Positions 61,402 through 64,000 of a DNA stretch of 64,000 nucleotides are shown here, piece after piece. The notes below the pieces were generated by a model, which saw only the letters and a list, made by a program, of their open reading frames with translations, searched no databases and was not told the DNA's origin. Source of the stretch: JBEIGE01 sp040382055 (GTDB lineage Bacteria > Pseudomonadota > Gammaproteobacteria > Burkholderiales > Burkholderiaceae_C); contig JBEIGE010000015.1 of the NCBI GenBank assembly GCA_040382055.1, forward strand, positions 1-64,000. Reading direction: 5' to 3'. A program made the translations under genes and the position numbers. Each line of letters starts with the position of its first letter. Positions within the stretch are counted from its first letter, which is position 1.

Positions 61402-62229
61402 ATGCCCCTTACTTCACGGCTCGTCCTGCTTCTGGCAGCGTTGTCCGGCCTGACAGCCCTGGCCCAACCCCACCCACAAGCGGCACCAGACACCCGACGT
61501 TCGGGCTTTGAGTTCATGGGGAGCAGTACCCAAGCCATGCAGCGTGATGACACCCTCAACCCGGCCATGCTGTGGGTCAAGCAGGGGGAAGCCATCTGGA
61601 ACCGCTCCGATACCGCAACCACATCGACCACATCGCGCACAGGTGCGGCAGCCACCCCTCAGGCTGTCACGCCTTGTGCCAGCTGCCACGCCATCAGCCG
61701 CATGAAAGGTGTTGCGGCCCGCTATCCCGCGTTTGACGCCAAGCGCCAACGCCCCATTAATCTTGGGCAGCGCATCAACCTGTGCCGGCAAGAACAGCAA
61801 AACCTGCCCCCATGGGCTGCAGAGCATGCCGATTTGCTGAGCGTGGAGAGTTTTGTAGCCTTTCAGTCGCGCGGCATGCCCATGGTGTCTGACCCGGATG
61901 AACGCCTCAAACCCTTTGTGGCAAACGGCCGGCAGCGCTACCAGCAGCGCATGGGCCAGCTTGATCTGTCATGCGCACAGTGTCACGACCAACGCTGGGG
62001 GCAGCGGCTGGGCGGCAGCGTAATTCCCCAAAGCCACCCCAATGCTTACCCGGTGTACCGACTGGAGTGGCAATCCATGGGGTCGCTGCAGCGCCGTCTG
62101 CGCAACTGCATGAACGGCATACGCGCAGAACTTTACCCCTATGGATCTCTTGAATTGGTCGAGCTCGAACTGTTTCTGGCGCAGCAAGCGGCCGGTATGC
62201 CGCTGGAGACGCCGGGTGTTCGGCCTTAA
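61402..62229 (+). CDS. soxA: SoxA-like cytochrome c, two CxxCH sites
   Basis: This 275-residue exported cytochrome has a signal peptide (LVLLLAALSGLTALA), a first haem site CASCHAI at about 92, and a second CAQCHDQRWGQRLGG near 192. SHPNAYPVYRLEWQSMGSLQRRLRNCMNGIRAEL follows, where the late Cys is the position of the active-site haem ligand in SoxA. It therefore looks catalytically complete and of the di-haem type. It is the last gene of the operon and faces ettA. No SoxB, SoxC, SoxD or SoxK gene follows. Confidence 0.88.
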   Translation: MPLTSRLVLLLAALSGLTALAQPHPQAAPDTRRSGFEFMGSSTQAMQRDDTLNPAMLWVKQGEAIWNRSDTATTSTTSRTGAAATPQAVTPCASCHAISRMKGVAARYPAFDAKRQRPINLGQRINLCRQEQQNLPPWAAEHADLLSVESFVAFQSRGMPMVSDPDERLKPFVANGRQRYQQRMGQLDLSCAQCHDQRWGQRLGGSVIPQSHPNAYPVYRLEWQSMGSLQRRLRNCMNGIRAELYPYGSLELVELELFLAQQAAGMPLETPGVRP

Positions 62230-62287
62230 GCTGTACGGCGGCTGGGCAGCTCCGGGCTGAACCTGGAGAGATGCCCTCCGCCTAGCA

Positions 62288-63949
62288 CTACTTCAGGGCC
62301 TTGAAGCGCATGCGTTTGGGTTTGGCACCCTCTTCGCCCAGGCGCTTTTTCTTGTCAGCTTCGTATTCCTGGTAATTGCCGTCAAAGAAGGTCCACTGGC
62401 TGTCGCCCTCACAGGCAATGATGTGGGTGGCAATGCGGTCCAGAAACCAACGGTCGTGGCTGATCACCATCAGGCTGCCGGCAAACTCCAGCAAGGCGTC
62501 TTCCAGCGCACGCAAGGTTTCCACATCCAGGTCGTTGGACGGCTCGTCCAGCATCAGCACATTGCCGCCTGCTATCAAAGTTTTAGCAAGGTGCAGCCGT
62601 CCACGCTCGCCGCCAGACAACATGCCCACTTTTTTCTGCTGATCTGAGCCATTGAAGTTGAAGCGGCCGCAGTAGGCCCTGCTGGCCATCTGGAACTTGC
62701 CCACGTTGATCATGTCCAGCCCGCCAGAGACATCTTCCCAAACGGTTTTGTCGTTCGCCAGGTCGTCCCGGGTTTGATCCACAAAGGCCATCTTGACCGT
62801 GGCGCCAATTTTCACGGTTCCGGAATCCGGCTTTTCCTTGCCGGCAATCATCTTGAACAGCGTGGATTTACCCGCGCCGTTGGGGCCGATGATGCCCACA
62901 ATGGCACCCGCAGGCACCTTGAAGCTGAAGTTGTCGATCAACACCCGGTCGCCAAACGACTTGGTGACATTGACAAATTCAATCACCTCATTGCCCAGCC
63001 GGTCGGCCACGGGAATGAAGATTTCGTTGGTTTCGTTGCGCTTCTGGTACTCAAAGTCCGAGAGTTCCTCAAACCGCGCCAAACGCGCCTTGCTCTTGGC
63101 CTGTCGCGCCTTGGGGTTCTGGCGCGACCACTCCAGCTCTTTCTTCAAGGCCTTGGCGCGGGACTCTTCGCCCTTCTGCTCGGCCTCCAGCCTGGCCTGC
63201 TTTTGTTGCAGCCAGTCGCTGTAATTGCCCTTGTAGGGAATGCCGGAACCCCGGTCCAGCTCCAAAATCCACTCGGCCGCGTTGTCCAGAAAGTAACGGT
63301 CGTGGGTAATGGCCACCACCGTGCCGGGGTAGCGCTGCAAAAACTGCTCCAGCCAGTCCACCGATTCGGCGTCCAGGTGGTTGGTGGGTTCATCGAGCAG
63401 GAGCATGTCGGGCTTGGACAGCAGCAAGCGGCACAAAGCCACGCGGCGCTTTTCACCACCGGACAGCACGCCAATATTGGCATCCCAAGGCGGCAGGCGC
63501 AGTGCGTCGGCTGCAATTTCCAGCTGGTGCTCGGAATCGGTACCGGCTGTGGCAATGATGGCCTCCAGCTCGGCCTGCTCGGCGGCCAGCGCGTCAAAGT
63601 CTGCGTTTTCTTCGCCGTAAGCGGTGTAGACCTCTTCCAGCCTGGCCTTGGCGCTGAACACCTTGCCCATGCCGGCTTCCACGCTCTCGCGAACCGTCTG
63701 GGTTGGGTCCAGCTGCGGCTCTTGAGGCAGGTAGCCGATATTGAGGCCGGCCATGGGAATGGCTTCGCCCTCAATCTCTTTGTCTACACCCGCCATGATC
63801 TTGAGCAAGGTGGATTTGCCCGAGCCGTTGGTACCCAGCCCGCCAATCTTGGCACCCGGGAAAAAACTTAAAGAGATGTCTTTGAGAATGAAGCGCTTGG
63901 GCGGCACGATCTTGCCGACGCGGTTCATGGAGAAAACGTATTGAGCCAT
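62288..63949 (-). CDS. ettA: Energy-dependent translational throttle protein EttA (ABC-F ATPase)
   Basis: This 553-residue tandem ABC protein has its first cassette with GTNGSGKSTLLK and LSGGEKRRVALCRLL, and its second with GPNGAGKSTLFK and LSGGERGRLHLAKTL. Walker B motifs are LLLDEPTNHLD and LMLDEPSNDLD. The linker between cassettes is the EttA-type P-site tRNA interaction region, and the opening AQYVFSMNRVGKIVPPKR is characteristic of EttA. It binds the ribosomal E site and gates the first peptide bond in response to energy state. It converges with SoxA, 58 bases apart. Confidence 0.97.
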   Translation of the reverse strand: MAQYVFSMNRVGKIVPPKRFILKDISLSFFPGAKIGGLGTNGSGKSTLLKIMAGVDKEIEGEAIPMAGLNIGYLPQEPQLDPTQTVRESVEAGMGKVFSAKARLEEVYTAYGEENADFDALAAEQAELEAIIATAGTDSEHQLEIAADALRLPPWDANIGVLSGGEKRRVALCRLLLSKPDMLLLDEPTNHLDAESVDWLEQFLQRYPGTVVAITHDRYFLDNAAEWILELDRGSGIPYKGNYSDWLQQKQARLEAEQKGEESRAKALKKELEWSRQNPKARQAKSKARLARFEELSDFEYQKRNETNEIFIPVADRLGNEVIEFVNVTKSFGDRVLIDNFSFKVPAGAIVGIIGPNGAGKSTLFKMIAGKEKPDSGTVKIGATVKMAFVDQTRDDLANDKTVWEDVSGGLDMINVGKFQMASRAYCGRFNFNGSDQQKKVGMLSGGERGRLHLAKTLIAGGNVLMLDEPSNDLDVETLRALEDALLEFAGSLMVISHDRWFLDRIATHIIACEGDSQWTFFDGNYQEYEADKKKRLGEEGAKPKRMRFKALK

Positions 63950-64000
63950 GGGATAGATTCTGGGTAAAACCCCGTATTATCCGCGCCTCACAATTCGGCA
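63950..64000. other. Upstream region of ettA, cut by the window edge
   Basis: The last 51 bases hold the leader of ettA; no promoter can be assigned with confidence. Confidence 0.3.

Noticed and set aside
62774..63871. 365-residue plus-strand frame
   Set aside because: It is the antisense shadow of ettA, whose two ABC cassettes are unambiguous.

Overview
The window is a GC-rich, densely packed bacterial chromosome segment. The mutS, uppP, glnS and ettA genes, the many tripartite tricarboxylate (Bug-type) binding proteins, the acyl-CoA genes and the aap-type amino-acid uptake operon point to Betaproteobacteria, order Burkholderiales. A Comamonadaceae member near Rhodoferax or Polaromonas is my best guess; this rests on recognised protein families and gene style, not on a search. 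No rRNA, tRNA, CRISPR array, transposase or integrase was seen.

Layout. 1-10.3 kb is core-like: the 3' end of mutS, a MASE1-EAL membrane signalling protein, a hydrolase, uppP, a MacAB-type export operon and glnS. 10.3-18.95 kb is an accessory island. It holds small DUF genes, an AriA/AriB (PARIS-like) ATPase plus DUF4435 pair, a KAP-family P-loop NTPase, two copies of a DUF924 gene, an ORF6N gene, an orphan antitoxin, a DNA-alkylation-repair gene and a MNT/HEPN pair with a broken HEPN partner. Degenerate copies of the 3' end of glnS are scattered through this island, and each copy sits just upstream of a new module. This suggests that the end of glnS is a repeatedly used insertion platform. 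19-30 kb holds housekeeping and detoxification enzymes (glutathione transferase, old-yellow-enzyme reductase, RNase D-like nuclease, DUF938 methyltransferase, haloacid dehalogenase), a compact periplasmic operon (amidohydrolase, YtkA-like protein, di-haem peroxidase, ferredoxin), a DHH phosphoesterase, a YlqF GTPase, an SDR and a NUDIX protein.

30.2-37.2 kb is one eight-gene minus-strand operon around a cyclopropane-fatty-acid-synthase-type methyltransferase: FAD oxidoreductase, DUF1365, CFA synthase, chalcone-isomerase-like, MFS, DUF3833, SDR and NTF2-like. This set resembles the lipid-modification clusters controlled by RpoE-ChrR in other proteobacteria, but no sigma or anti-sigma gene is present here. 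37.3-52.1 kb carries a GNAT enzyme, a cyclase-FHA protein, acyl-CoA ligases, a CoA-transferase/enoyl-CoA hydratase/MDR operon, a hybrid sensor kinase, a pseudouridine synthase, a thiolase, a 2-oxoglutarate dioxygenase and a luciferase-like monooxygenase. 52.2-56.2 kb is a complete polar amino-acid ABC uptake operon.

56.2-62.2 kb is the most unusual metabolic locus. A Bug protein is followed by a periplasmic molybdenum hydroxylase (IorA/IorB type) that is translationally coupled to SoxX, SoxY, SoxZ and SoxA. SoxB and SoxCD are absent, and the SoxY carrier arm is non-canonical. The window closes with ettA on the minus strand.
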